The notes below the pieces were generated by a model. The model saw only the letters and a list, made by a program, of their open reading frames with translations. It was not told where the DNA came from and did no database searches. From JAJECS01 sp965219705 (GTDB taxonomy: Bacteria > Chloroflexota > UBA11872): a stretch of DNA of 64,000 nt. Shown one piece after another: positions 32,127-41,111 of this stretch. The position numbers and the translations under genes are program-made. Location: the NCBI GenBank assembly GCA_965219705.1, contig OZ244789.1, forward strand, positions 620,001-684,000. Reading direction: 5' to 3'. Every line of letters begins with the position of its first letter. Position 1 is the stretch's first letter.

Positions 32127-35069
32127 ATGACCGCCGCCCGCAGCAGCACCCGCACGCACGAGAGCATCATCAACGAGACCCTTTCGCGCCTATTGCGGGA
32201 GCGCCTTGGCCTGTCAACGGCCGCCGAGACCCTGCACGGCCGCGCACGGCCGGACATCATCGTGCGCCGGCCCGAAGGCCCTGTCGTCCTCGAAGTCGAG
32301 CTCGAACCGGCAGCCACCGTCGACGCGGACGCGCTTGCACGCCTGGGTCTGGAGATCGACGGCCAGCCCGTGCAAACCGCCTTCGCCGTCACCGTTCCCG
32401 GGCGGCTGCGTGCAATCAGTCAGCAATACCTCTATGAACGCCTGGCCGCCGCAAGCCTGACGTGGAGGGAGTGGCGACTGGACGGCACCTCGGGACCCAA
32501 ACTCAGCGGCAGCGTCGTCGAGCTTGGCAATGCGGCGGCGCGGGCTGCCCCACCGGCAGGCAATCTGGAGCAAGCGGTGGATGCCCTCGACGAAGGCGTC
32601 CGCCGCGCCGGATCCCGGCTCTATCGCTCACCCGGCACGCTGGCCCGCGTGGCCCGGATCTTCAACGCGCCGCCGAGCGACGAGGCGGCCCACATGGCCG
32701 CGCTGGTCGTCACCAACGCCATGGTGTTCCAGGAGAGGCTGGCCAGTGCTGACGCCGCCATTCAGCCGACCAGCGCCGCCCGCAGCCACGACGCCTTTTC
32801 CCGCCTGCGGCTGCTCACCCTGTGGGAGGCCATCCTCGACATCGACTACTACCCCATCTTCACACTGGCTCGTAACGTCGTGGCCGAGCTTTCGGATGTC
32901 GAGGCGGCCAGTGTGCTGGACGAATGCGCACGTACGGCCGCACGGCTGCTGAGCATGGACACTGTGGGTCGCCACGATCTGGCCGGGCGCATCTTCAACC
33001 GCCTGGTCGCCGATCGCAAGCTGCTGGCCGCCTTCTACACCAGCATCCCCGCAGCCACGCTGCTGGCAGGCTTGGCCCTGACGCCGGACCGCTGGCGCCG
33101 GGTGAACTGGAGCGATCCCGCCACCCTGCGCCAACTGCGCGTGGTCGATCCGTCGTGCGGCACTGGCACCCTGCTCATGGCGGCTTACCAGCAGATCGTC
33201 CAGAACCACGCGGCGTCAAACGGTGGTCTTGGTGAGGCACCGGATGATCCGGCGCTGCATCAAGCGCTGGTGGAGCGGACACTGTTTGGTGCCGACGTCG
33301 TGCAGGCCGCCATCCACCTCACAGCTGCCACGCTGGCCGCCATGTCGCCCTCCGTGAGCTTCACCCAGATGCAGCTGTACAGCCTGCGCATGGGCATGGG
33401 GCGGGGAGCGTTTGTTTTCGATGCCACGGAGCAACTCTTCGCAGCGGCTGGCGTGGAGCCAGATGCAGCACCTTTTGTGGGCCGAGTCGCAATCCGCCTA
33501 GGCTCGCTGGATTGGCTGGCAGGGCCCGCCCTCCAATCGTCGTACCAGGAGGCGCACGAGCAGATCGGTGCCACTGGCAGCGCGCTCAGAGAGGTCCCAA
33601 TCCCGCAGGCGGACCTCGTCATCAGCAATCCGCCGTACACCCGGCGAGGCAGCGATGGCGGCAAGGGCGAGGCTTTGGCTCGGGTGATGGCGCTGCCGGA
33701 AGACGATGATGAAGCAAAGAAAGCCGTGGCCAAGCGCACCTCAGAGTTGCTGAACGGCACACCGGCCAACCTCACCGCTGGCCATGGCGCGTCGTTTACC
33801 GTGCTGGCCGACCGCCTCGTGACTCCCGGTGGACGCGTCGCCCTGGTGCTGCCGGTAACTGCGCTGGCGGGCGGGTCGTGGCGAGACGTGCGCCGAATGC
33901 TGGCCTCCCGCTATGCGATCGAGTTCGTGATCTCGTCCCACGACCCTCAACTCCGCTCCATGTCCTACGACACCGACATCGCTGAGGCGCTACTCATCGC
34001 CCGCCGGCTGCGCGAGGACGAGAATCCATCGGGACGCGGCCTGTTCGTCAACCTCTGGCGCGCGGCCTACCGCGAAACCGACGCACTGGCGCTGGTCACC
34101 GCCATCAACGCCGCCGCCGCGGCGCCGGTTCATCGGGCGGATGGCCCGGCGATAGGCGGCAGTCCCCTCTTCGTCGGCGGTGAGCAGTGGGGCGAACTGC
34201 TGGATGGCCCGGTGGATGCTGGACCCTGGACGGCCGCGCGGTGGAAGCAGGGCCAGACCGGCCAATTCGCCGCCGCCCTGGAGCGCGGCGAGCTGTGGGC
34301 GGCGGACGGCTCGCGGGTGGTGGCGCAGCTTCCCATTGCGCCTATGCAAGATGTCTGCAACGTGGGTCCGCAGCATCGCCGCATCCGCGGCTCGCTGGGC
34401 GTGTTCGACGGCTACCACGGCTGGGACCCGCAGGTGCAGTTTCCCGCGCTCTGGGCGCACTCCCAGAAGGTGCATCAGGGACTGGTCGCGGAACCCAACG
34501 CGCGGCTGTTTCCCCAGCCGGGCAGCAATCACGGGCCGATCTGGTCACAGGCCGGCATGCTTCAGATGACGTGCGACGTCCAGTACGACTCGCAACGAGT
34601 CATAGCAGCCCGCACGATCGTGCCCACGTTGGGAATTCGCGCCTGGCACACCCTTCGTGTCCGAGAAGCTTCCCCCGCCCCTCGGTCAGGCCGGGAAACC
34701 GCTCTTGCACTCTGGCTCAACTCCACACTCGGTCTGATTCAGCACGCCAATCACGCCAACCGATCGCAGCGAGGCCGAGGCACTGGCAACAAAGGAATGT
34801 TGGAAACCCTTCCCACCCTTGACGTGCGCGAGCTACAACCGTGGCAGCTCGACGAGGCGCAGTCCATCTGGCGCGATTTCCAGGACCGGACCTTTGAGTC
34901 CTTCCATCGCTGCGCCGTCGATCCCGCCCGCATCGACCTCGACCAGCGCCTCATCACCGACCTGCTCGGCCTCGACGATCAGGCCCTCGCCACCACCACT
35001 CGCCTCCGCACGCTCCTCGCGAGCGATCCGTCCATCCACGGCGCCAAACGCCCGGAATTGCCAACCTAA
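32127..35069 (+). CDS. N6-adenine DNA methyltransferase, possible type IIG-like restriction enzyme
   Basis: 980 aa from ATG 32127; the open frame to 31956 runs through the hairpin repeat and is excluded. A gamma-type adenine methyltransferase is clear: motif I DPSCGTGTLL at Asp341 (AdoMet binding), and motif IV NPPY at Asn501-Tyr504 (catalysis). Residues about 10-80 could be a PD-(D/E)xK-like nuclease: RPDIIV (Asp43), then VVLEVELEP (Glu56, Glu58), though the usual Lys is replaced. Residues about 650-980 would form the target-recognition region. No separate restriction or specificity subunit follows. It converges with a DUF1828/DUF6978 pair 53 bases away. Self-contained restriction-modification or methylation-based defence is likely. 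Confidence 0.85.
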   Translation: MTAARSSTRTHESIINETLSRLLRERLGLSTAAETLHGRARPDIIVRRPEGPVVLEVELEPAATVDADALARLGLEIDGQPVQTAFAVTVPGRLRAISQQYLYERLAAASLTWREWRLDGTSGPKLSGSVVELGNAAARAAPPAGNLEQAVDALDEGVRRAGSRLYRSPGTLARVARIFNAPPSDEAAHMAALVVTNAMVFQERLASADAAIQPTSAARSHDAFSRLRLLTLWEAILDIDYYPIFTLARNVVAELSDVEAASVLDECARTAARLLSMDTVGRHDLAGRIFNRLVADRKLLAAFYTSIPAATLLAGLALTPDRWRRVNWSDPATLRQLRVVDPSCGTGTLLMAAYQQIVQNHAASNGGLGEAPDDPALHQALVERTLFGADVVQAAIHLTAATLAAMSPSVSFTQMQLYSLRMGMGRGAFVFDATEQLFAAAGVEPDAAPFVGRVAIRLGSLDWLAGPALQSSYQEAHEQIGATGSALREVPIPQADLVISNPPYTRRGSDGGKGEALARVMALPEDDDEAKKAVAKRTSELLNGTPANLTAGHGASFTVLADRLVTPGGRVALVLPVTALAGGSWRDVRRMLASRYAIEFVISSHDPQLRSMSYDTDIAEALLIARRLREDENPSGRGLFVNLWRAAYRETDALALVTAINAAAAAPVHRADGPAIGGSPLFVGGEQWGELLDGPVDAGPWTAARWKQGQTGQFAAALERGELWAADGSRVVAQLPIAPMQDVCNVGPQHRRIRGSLGVFDGYHGWDPQVQFPALWAHSQKVHQGLVAEPNARLFPQPGSNHGPIWSQAGMLQMTCDVQYDSQRVIAARTIVPTLGIRAWHTLRVREASPAPRSGRETALALWLNSTLGLIQHANHANRSQRGRGTGNKGMLETLPTLDVRELQPWQLDEAQSIWRDFQDRTFESFHRCAVDPARIDLDQRLITDLLGLDDQALATTTRLRTLLASDPSIHGAKRPELPT

Positions 35070-35121
35070 AGCAAGGCGATCGGCGACAAAGATTTCCTGA
35101 TCATACCCGCTTGCATGCCGC

Positions 35122-35898
35122 TCATGCCTCTACGAGTTCCAAAAACTGCTCTGGTTTCGACCAACGAGCAATATCAGAAAGACTTTCGGCGAGACTAAAT
35201 TCCTCCGGCTCCCACACATCGACCGTATCATCAAACAATGACACGAACCTCAGCCCCTCAGGCCCTACCTTCAGATGACTTAGGTCGTGCCATGTGGCTA
35301 CAACGTGTTCCGTTATGCGCCTCGTGGCACCCTTGGTGCCCGTACTCAGAACACATATAAGCGAGCTCCTTAACTCAGTCCTTGTATGAAAATCTAGATT
35401 CCAAATCCGCTCCGACCTTCCTGGAAGTTTAACGCTTCGATCGTACGTTATGCGACGCTCCGAAAGAACTTCTTCGACCTCAGCGTTGATCGATTCCACT
35501 GACCGGAGTCGAAACGTGAACCAAACATCTGAAACTCTCAGTGCAGCTTGAGAAACCCGATGGACCACCTCCGCAATGTCAGAATGTTCATGAACGCGAG
35601 CGGACAACACGCCTCTAAAAATCTCTACCCCCTGCGTCATCTGAATATCAGCAAGCAGCTGGCGCTGCCTCGCCGTCCGACGGCTTGACGTGCTCTGCAT
35701 ACGCAGCCAGCGAAGTGTCTCCCCGAGGTCGGAAATGGTCGCTCCGACTCCGTCTGGGTTCTCCCTCCAGTAGAGATCGATAACGTCACCATCTGGATAG
35801 AGAAAAGGAGTTCGTATGCGAATATAATCTCGAATTGTAGTGCATGCATATAGGGCACTCATTTGCGCTGCAATTGCTTCGCATATCATAGTCGTCAT
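35122..35898 (-). CDS. DUF1828-family protein
   Basis: 258 aa. The N-terminal DUF1828 pattern is seen: RTPFLYPDGDVIDLYW near residue 29 and ATISDLGETLRWL near 52. The C-terminal half (about 100-258) has no motif I know. The family occurs near prophage, toxin-antitoxin and defence genes; biochemical role unknown. Its ATG overlaps the stop of the DUF6978-like gene upstream by four bases, so the two are coupled. AT-richer than the methyltransferase it faces. Confidence 0.75.
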   Translation of the reverse strand: MTTMICEAIAAQMSALYACTTIRDYIRIRTPFLYPDGDVIDLYWRENPDGVGATISDLGETLRWLRMQSTSSRRTARQRQLLADIQMTQGVEIFRGVLSARVHEHSDIAEVVHRVSQAALRVSDVWFTFRLRSVESINAEVEEVLSERRITYDRSVKLPGRSERIWNLDFHTRTELRSSLICVLSTGTKGATRRITEHVVATWHDLSHLKVGPEGLRFVSLFDDTVDVWEPEEFSLAESLSDIARWSKPEQFLELVEA

Positions 35899-36344
35899 AG
35901 GAATGAAGCCTGACTGGCTGGTGGTGGAGCCAGACGTCCACGATGACGAATCTTGGACTCAGCACAGAATTGCTCCCAAACAGCTACGGGGTCGTCGATC
36001 TCGGCCGTTAGATCTTGTGGCACGTACGCCTCCTTGTCGCGATGTGTTTCGGTCCAGCGATGCTTATGGCAATCGCCAACGTAGTCGCAACTGGGATTGT
36101 GATGCTCAGACCCAAGATCTAGCCCGTAGATTCGCCCCTGTCCCCGGTGAATAAGGCTGAAGCTCAGCTTAAGTGCCATCGGGTTGTAGCTGCCGCACAC
36201 AAAAATTGGGTAACCGCTGTCCGACCCGACATTGGCTCGGAACTCCACACATGGCGAGTGATCCTCATCGTTCGACCACTCGAGATCGCCATCAATCTCC
36301 TTAGTTTCGTCACTAATGATGGCCGCGAATTCGGTGTCTGTCAT
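35895..36344 (-). CDS. DUF6978-like protein
   Basis: About 149 aa from ATG 36344 (MTDTEFAAIISD); the frame is open 75 bases further. A beta-rich protein with a conserved centre, HRGQGRIYGLDLGSEHHNP, then HKHRWTETHRDKEAYVP and VWEQFCAESKIRHRG. I recognise this as the small DUF6978-type family, not fully certain. The several conserved His, Asp and Glu residues would fit a metal-binding or nuclease-like fold, but no function is known. Translated together with the DUF1828 gene, suggesting a two-component unit. Confidence 0.6.
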   Translation of the reverse strand: MTDTEFAAIISDETKEIDGDLEWSNDEDHSPCVEFRANVGSDSGYPIFVCGSYNPMALKLSFSLIHRGQGRIYGLDLGSEHHNPSCDYVGDCHKHRWTETHRDKEAYVPQDLTAEIDDPVAVWEQFCAESKIRHRGRLAPPPASQASFL

Positions 36345-36594
36345 CCAGCTCGATCCTGGAAGGCGGGGCTCATATGTATGTTTGGCGTCACAAACTCGAG
36401 TCCCGGGGGAGAGGCGCATAGACGGGACAGTCTACTGCCACCGCTCGGCTGGAGCACCAGATTCACCTCGGTCGAGCCAGATTGTCCCTGAGGCAGTCCC
36501 TGGATGGCGTGATCCCAAAGTTCACCACCCCGCCGAGCTTGGACTCTCGCCAGCCCCGAAGTGGCGCGCAGGAGAACGCAATCATGTCGCCGAT

Positions 36595-37035
36595 TCAGCC
36601 GCCTACCCGCCACCAGACGAAGGCGATCACGCCGGCCAGCACGAGATAGAACGGCCAGATGGCGACGGAGCCGAGAGTCGCCAGCCATGAATTGGCGGCT
36701 GAGCCCGTGGGTGTGACTTCAAATAGGTCCGCGCCGGTGATGGCACCGTTGCGGAGCTTGTGCAGGAAGGCGTTGTAGGACGCCCTGAAACGGCGCTCCA
36801 GGGCCAAGTAGTACATGTCGAGTCCGAGGAAGAGCACCAGCGGCACGTAGGCGATCCACAGGTGGTCGAACTCGGTCATGCCCGCGCCCAGGATCAGAAT
36901 GGCCGAAACGATGATGATGCACCAGGTCTTGCAGGACCGACTGCTCTCGGCCATGCGGGCTATCACCGCTTGCATGATCGACAGGTGGGCGTGAACGGCG
37001 GGGGAGTTCTCGTTGGGGGTTGCGTCTTCAGTCAT
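36595..37035 (-). CDS. Small membrane protein, defence-associated type (uncertain)
   Basis: About 146 aa from ATG 37035; the longer frame to 37185 runs into repeat DNA. Pattern: HLSIMQAVIARMAESSRSCK (amphipathic helix), then spans at about residues 36-53 and 58-76, a charged loop LERRFRASYNAFLHKL, and a C-terminal span ending in VIAFVWWRVGG. Proteins with this VIxRMAxxSxxxK head are widespread as orphan membrane proteins near restriction and defence loci; I cannot name a family with confidence. It lies upstream of, and in the same direction as, the DUF6978/DUF1828 pair, 250 bases away. Confidence 0.55.
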   Translation of the reverse strand: MTEDATPNENSPAVHAHLSIMQAVIARMAESSRSCKTWCIIIVSAILILGAGMTEFDHLWIAYVPLVLFLGLDMYYLALERRFRASYNAFLHKLRNGAITGADLFEVTPTGSAANSWLATLGSVAIWPFYLVLAGVIAFVWWRVGG

Positions 37036-37641
37036 GGCGCCCTCGCAAGCAGTCCGTCGAGGCAGGCCTCTGTCAATCGTATATCGCCACGCGGCACCGG
37101 CTGGAATCCGGCAGTGGGTCATTTTGCTCATGAGGGTGCGGCATGGCGACCTGTCGGCGCGGACACAGGGGGCGCGAACGGGCAACCACCAGGGTTGCCC
37201 CTACGCCGGTCGTCTCCGGACGCGGGGGCTGGATTCCTGCTTGTGCAGGAATGGCGGTAAGCGACGGCAGCTCTGGATCGTCGACCGGGCTGGATTCCCG
37301 CGTCCGCAGGAACGACAGTCGGAGAGCGGCTGGACCGGTGGGGTGCTGTCGTTGTGGTTCGACGAGCTCACCACGAACGGACGGGTTCACGACGAACGGA
37401 CGGGGAGATCACCATCAACGGGACAGGCTCGCCACGTCTAAGAAAGCGCGCCGCGCACTCGGATCGTCCGCAGGCGAGTTAGGGCTGGATTCCTGCTTTC
37501 GCAGGAATGACGGGCGGGGACTGCGGGAATGACGGGGCCAAAGTGGCCCACTGCCCGGAGCCGGATGCTTCACGTCCGCAAGGGTTTCTTGGTATCGTCT
37601 AGGCGCCTTCAGACTGCTGGGGCGACGGGAGGAGCGAGCAG
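37036..37641. repeat. Cluster of dispersed hairpin repeats
   Basis: Holds GGGCAACC/GGTTGCCC (37180-37200) and three copies of the CTGGATTCC...GGAATGACGG family (37229-37254, 37290-37316, 37485-37513). It also has GGTTCGACGAGCTCACCACG with two CGAACGGACGG units (about 37359-37402). Open frames here are translations of repeats. No gene. Confidence 0.7.
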
Positions 37642-38082
37642 ATGGCGAAGATGATTCCGCTCATTGGATCAAGCGAAGCCGGACCGCTGGGGGCGATCCA
37701 CCTGCCACGGCTGTGGCTGAAAGTGACGCTGTCGGCCAGTGACGCGCTCCACGACGACTACGACGAGTGCGGCGCGGGGTTCGATCAGATGGTGCTGGAC
37801 GGCCTGGGCGTCGATCGCGACGCGGCGGTGGACTATCTCAAGTCGAACATGCCCACCTATCCCCAGTTCGAGCAGTGGGTCGTCGACCAGAACGGCGGCA
37901 GCATCGACCAGTCGGTGGTCGATGCCTCGAACGCGGCGATTACCGGCTACGAGCACGGCGACGACATCGTGTCGGCGATTTCGGACGCGGCCGCGACGAA
38001 CGCGGACCACGCGATCAAGGACGCCGTGACGCTGAACGCGCTCGAGGACTGGAACGACATCCACGCTTCGTTGACGGGGTAG
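37642..38082 (+). CDS. DUF5069-like protein
   Basis: A 146-aa soluble, acidic protein. GAIHLPRLWLKVTLSASDAL near the N-terminus, then DYDECGAGFDQMVLDGLGVD and YPQFEQWV, follow the DUF5069 pattern. Function unknown. A GGAGGAG ribosome binding site lies just upstream. It is followed by the dehydrogenase gene with 83 bases between, probably one transcript. Confidence 0.65.
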   Translation: MAKMIPLIGSSEAGPLGAIHLPRLWLKVTLSASDALHDDYDECGAGFDQMVLDGLGVDRDAAVDYLKSNMPTYPQFEQWVVDQNGGSIDQSVVDASNAAITGYEHGDDIVSAISDAAATNADHAIKDAVTLNALEDWNDIHASLTG

Positions 38083-38165
38083 GCGTTCAACCAGCGACGG
38101 AAGACGGGGTGCGGGCGGTCCTTTGAGGCTCGTCCGCGCCTCGAATTTCTTAAAGGAGTCTAGCG

Positions 38166-39056
38166 ATGGCGGACATGGCGCAGCGGATCGGTGTTGTGGG
38201 CGTGGGGCGGATGGGCGCGAACATGGCGCGTCACCTGCGCGACGAGGGCTATGCGGTTTCCGCCGTATACGACGTCCAGCGCGAGTTGGCCGAGTCGCTC
38301 GCCGGCGAGCTTGATTGTCAGGCCCCTGAGACCCTGGCCGGAGTAAATGCGGCGTCGGACGTCATCATCACCGTGGTCACCGACGACGCCGCCATGTATG
38401 AGATCTTCAGCGAGAGCGGCGACAGTCTGCTGACCGGCGCGGACGGCAGGGTCTTCATCAACTGCGCCACGATCACCCCGCAGGTCCACGTGGACGTCGA
38501 GGCGCTGGCGGAAGGCGCCGGCGCGAACAGTCTGGAAGCCTGCATGGCCAGCAGCATCACGCAGGCCCGCGATGGAACCCTTTATCTGATGTGCGGCGGG
38601 CGTGAAGAGGTCTACCAGCGCGTCGAGCCGCTGCTGGAGAGCCTGAGCATCTCGCGTCGTTACATCGGCGCCGCGGGAACGGCGGCGCAGGTGAAGGCGC
38701 TGGTCAACATGGTGATGAACATCAACACCGCCGGGCTTGCCGAGGGGCTGGGCCTTGGCTCCGCGCTGGGGCTCGATCTAGAAATGTTGCAGACGGTCTT
38801 CTCGCAGACCGGAGCGAACTCGCGGGTGCTGGAAACCGACGGCGAGGACATGGTCATCCGGGACCACGAAACCTACTTCTCGTGCTCCCACGCAGCCAAG
38901 GACTCGGGCATCGCCCTGTCGCTGGCCGACGACGCCGGTCTGGACTTGCCGCTGGCGCAGGCGACGAAGGCGCAGTACGACAAGATGGTCGATGTCGGCA
39001 AGGGAGAGCTGGACAAGTCGGGCGTAGCGGAGCTGACGTTCCCCGGACGCAACTGA
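38166..39056 (+). CDS. 3-hydroxyisobutyrate dehydrogenase-family oxidoreductase
   Basis: A 296-aa NAD(P)-dependent beta-hydroxyacid dehydrogenase. Rossmann motif IGVVGVGRMGANMARHL, substrate-binding EACMASSITQARDGTLY, and the catalytic Lys in AAQVKALVNMVMNINTAGLAE, with the all-helical C-terminal dimerisation domain. Substrate not predictable (hydroxyisobutyrate, tartronate semialdehyde or similar). AAAGGAG lies at 38152-38158. The cupin gene follows after 48 bases. Confidence 0.92.
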   Translation: MADMAQRIGVVGVGRMGANMARHLRDEGYAVSAVYDVQRELAESLAGELDCQAPETLAGVNAASDVIITVVTDDAAMYEIFSESGDSLLTGADGRVFINCATITPQVHVDVEALAEGAGANSLEACMASSITQARDGTLYLMCGGREEVYQRVEPLLESLSISRRYIGAAGTAAQVKALVNMVMNINTAGLAEGLGLGSALGLDLEMLQTVFSQTGANSRVLETDGEDMVIRDHETYFSCSHAAKDSGIALSLADDAGLDLPLAQATKAQYDKMVDVGKGELDKSGVAELTFPGRN

Positions 39057-39104
39057 GCTCGCGGTAAGGCCGCCCGGCGGCGCATTCCTGAGGAGGCTTG
39101 CCGC

Positions 39105-39497
39105 GTGCCCATCGTGCGCATTGCCGAGCAGCCCGAGGCGCCGTGGCGACCCGGGCAGACGCTGCGACAGGTGGTTGGGGCCGAGCTGGGCTCTACCTCA
39201 CTATCCATGCAGCATTTCACGGTGCATCCCGGGAGCCACACGCCGCTGCACCGGCACGACGTGGACGAGGCGCTGCTGCTTCTGAGCGGCTGCATTGGCG
39301 TGTACATCGACGACGCGTGGCGCACGGTCGGGCCCGGAGACGTATGCCTGTTTCCCGCAGGGACTGCGCACGCCTTCACCGGTGCCGGCGACGACCCAGC
39401 AGAAATCCTGACCATTTTCCCGGTGCCCGACGCCCTCACGGCCGTTCACACCACCTATCTCGATGGGGAGCCGCCGATACCCTGGGCCGAACCTTAG
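39105..39497 (+). CDS. Cupin-domain protein
   Basis: A 130-aa single-domain cupin. Motif 1, TPLHRHDVDEALLLLSG, supplies the two His and Glu metal ligands; motif 2 is around VCLFPAGTAHAFTG. GTG start with GAGG upstream. Small cupins of this kind act as isomerases, dioxygenases or sugar-binding modules; the activity is unknown. Likely co-transcribed with the dehydrogenase. Confidence 0.85.
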   Translation: MPIVRIAEQPEAPWRPGQTLRQVVGAELGSTSLSMQHFTVHPGSHTPLHRHDVDEALLLLSGCIGVYIDDAWRTVGPGDVCLFPAGTAHAFTGAGDDPAEILTIFPVPDALTAVHTTYLDGEPPIPWAEP

Positions 39498-39796
39498 GCG
39501 GGCGTTGGAGCAAGGACGCCTCCGCAAGTGGCGGGTGAGTAGGGGCAACGTCGAAGACCCGTCCACCGTTCCATCAGGTCTGCCGGAAGCGCATGGACCA
39601 TCGGGTTGCAGGTTCGAATCCCACCCGTGGACCCAGCCGCTTCCAGCGTGGCTGGTGCCTGTTCCAGCTAAAGCCGGACACCGTCGCAGGTTTGCCTATC
39701 TGCGAGACCGGCTCCTACACTTCCAGGGCGAACTTCAGCGATAGCCGCCAGAAGTGCGGGCGGGCCTGAATGGTCTCCGTCTGAGGAGGGAATGCC

Positions 39797-40975
39797 GTGG
39801 GCTTCATTTCATGGAAACGAATCGTCTCGCTCGGGTTGCTGGCGGTGCTGGCGCTGGCGGCCTTCGGATGTGGTGAAGGCGACGCCGACACGCCGTTTCG
39901 GATTGGCGTGATGGAGTCCGTCACCGGCCCGGGTGAGACCTATGGCACGGTGGCTGTCCAGTCCAAGGAGATGGCCGTGGCCGAGATCAACGCGGCCGGC
40001 GGCATCAACGGGCGCATGCTGGAGCTCGTGGTCGAAGACTCGAAGTGCAGCGCGCAAGACGCGATTACGGCCTACACCAAGCTCACCGACGTTGACGGCG
40101 TGAAGATCATTCTTGGAACGTCGTGCAGTGGCGCGATGCTCGGGGCCGCGCCCCTGGCCGAGCGGGATGGCGTGATCCTCTTCTCCGGGTTGGCTACCAA
40201 CCCGGACATCGCGGAGGCCGGGGACTACATCTTCCGCACCTCGCTGAGCGACGCCACCGTGGGCGTGGACACGGGCAACGTGCTCTGGGCCGACGGGATC
40301 CGGCGGCTGGCGACCATCAACGAGTCGACCGACTACGCCGAGGGCGTGCGCCGGACCACGGCTGAACACTTCCAAAGCCTGGGCGGCGAGATCGTGGCTG
40401 AGGAGCGCTACGCGTCCGACACGACCGACTTCAGGACCCAGTTGGAGAAGCTGCTCAGCGCTGAACCAGATGCGCTGCACGTCGCGGCTCAGTCCGAGTT
40501 CACCGGCGGCACTGTTCTCAAGCAGGTCCGCGAGTTGGGCTACGACGGTCCCATCTACGCTGACGTCGTGCCCGTTGGCACCACAGCCCTGGAGATCGCC
40601 GGCGAGGCCGCCACGGGCGTGAAGGCCATTACACCCGACCTGGATCCGGCAAATGCCAAAGCCCAGGAAGTGCTTGCCAGCTTCAAGGAACGCTACGACG
40701 TCGTCACGCTCCCCTGGTTCCTGGGTTCGGCCTACGACAACGTCTACATTGCCGCCGAGTGCCTCAAGAAGACCGGTGACGATCAGGATGCCGACGGATT
40801 CCGCGACTGTATGTACGAGATCACGTGGAGCGGAACGATCGGCGACAACTACAGCTTCGACGACAAAGGCGAGGTGGTCGGTCTGTCAAATGCGGTGCTG
40901 GAGGTGCTGCCGGTGGCCGAGCGAACCGAGGAGAACGGGGGCTATAAGGTCCTGGGCGCCGCGCCGACCAGGTGA
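39797..40975 (+). CDS. livK: Branched-chain amino-acid-type ABC substrate-binding lipoprotein
   Basis: A 392-aa Peripla_BP_6 receptor. It has a lipoprotein signal with Cys25 (ALAAFGC), then FRIGVMESVTGPG, INAAGGINGRMLELVVEDSK and the typical two-lobe fold with PWFLGSAYDNVYI near the end. GTG start at 39797 with GAGGAGGG at 39784-39790. It captures Leu/Ile/Val or related amides outside the membrane for the LivHMGF transporter encoded next. A strong hairpin (41000-41028) between this gene and livH probably keeps this product in excess. Confidence 0.93.
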   Translation: MGFISWKRIVSLGLLAVLALAAFGCGEGDADTPFRIGVMESVTGPGETYGTVAVQSKEMAVAEINAAGGINGRMLELVVEDSKCSAQDAITAYTKLTDVDGVKIILGTSCSGAMLGAAPLAERDGVILFSGLATNPDIAEAGDYIFRTSLSDATVGVDTGNVLWADGIRRLATINESTDYAEGVRRTTAEHFQSLGGEIVAEERYASDTTDFRTQLEKLLSAEPDALHVAAQSEFTGGTVLKQVRELGYDGPIYADVVPVGTTALEIAGEAATGVKAITPDLDPANAKAQEVLASFKERYDVVTLPWFLGSAYDNVYIAAECLKKTGDDQDADGFRDCMYEITWSGTIGDNYSFDDKGEVVGLSNAVLEVLPVAERTEENGGYKVLGAAPTR

Positions 40976-40999
40976 GCCCGCATCGTCGGTGGACCCGAG

Positions 41000-41028
41000 G
41001 GGGTGGCCCAGCTTCGTCGGGCCACCCC
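41000..41028 (+). terminator. 10-bp GC hairpin between livK and livH
   Basis: GGGGTGGCCC (41000-41009) and GGGCCACCCC (41019-41028) pair perfectly around a 9-nt loop. There is no T-run, so it is more likely a transcript-stabilising or partly terminating hairpin that raises binding-protein expression over the membrane parts. Confidence 0.65.
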
Positions 41029-41111
41029 ACGGTCACTTCGGCTGAACCCGTGGGCGGCCAGCTCTCCGCACCTGGGACGCTAGCGAGGCACAGCCCCAGC
41101 CGCGTTGCGCG

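Noticed and set aside
37013..37532. Two overlapping plus-strand frames of 130-140 codons
   Set aside because: They translate the dispersed hairpin repeats and have no ribosome binding site or protein-like pattern.
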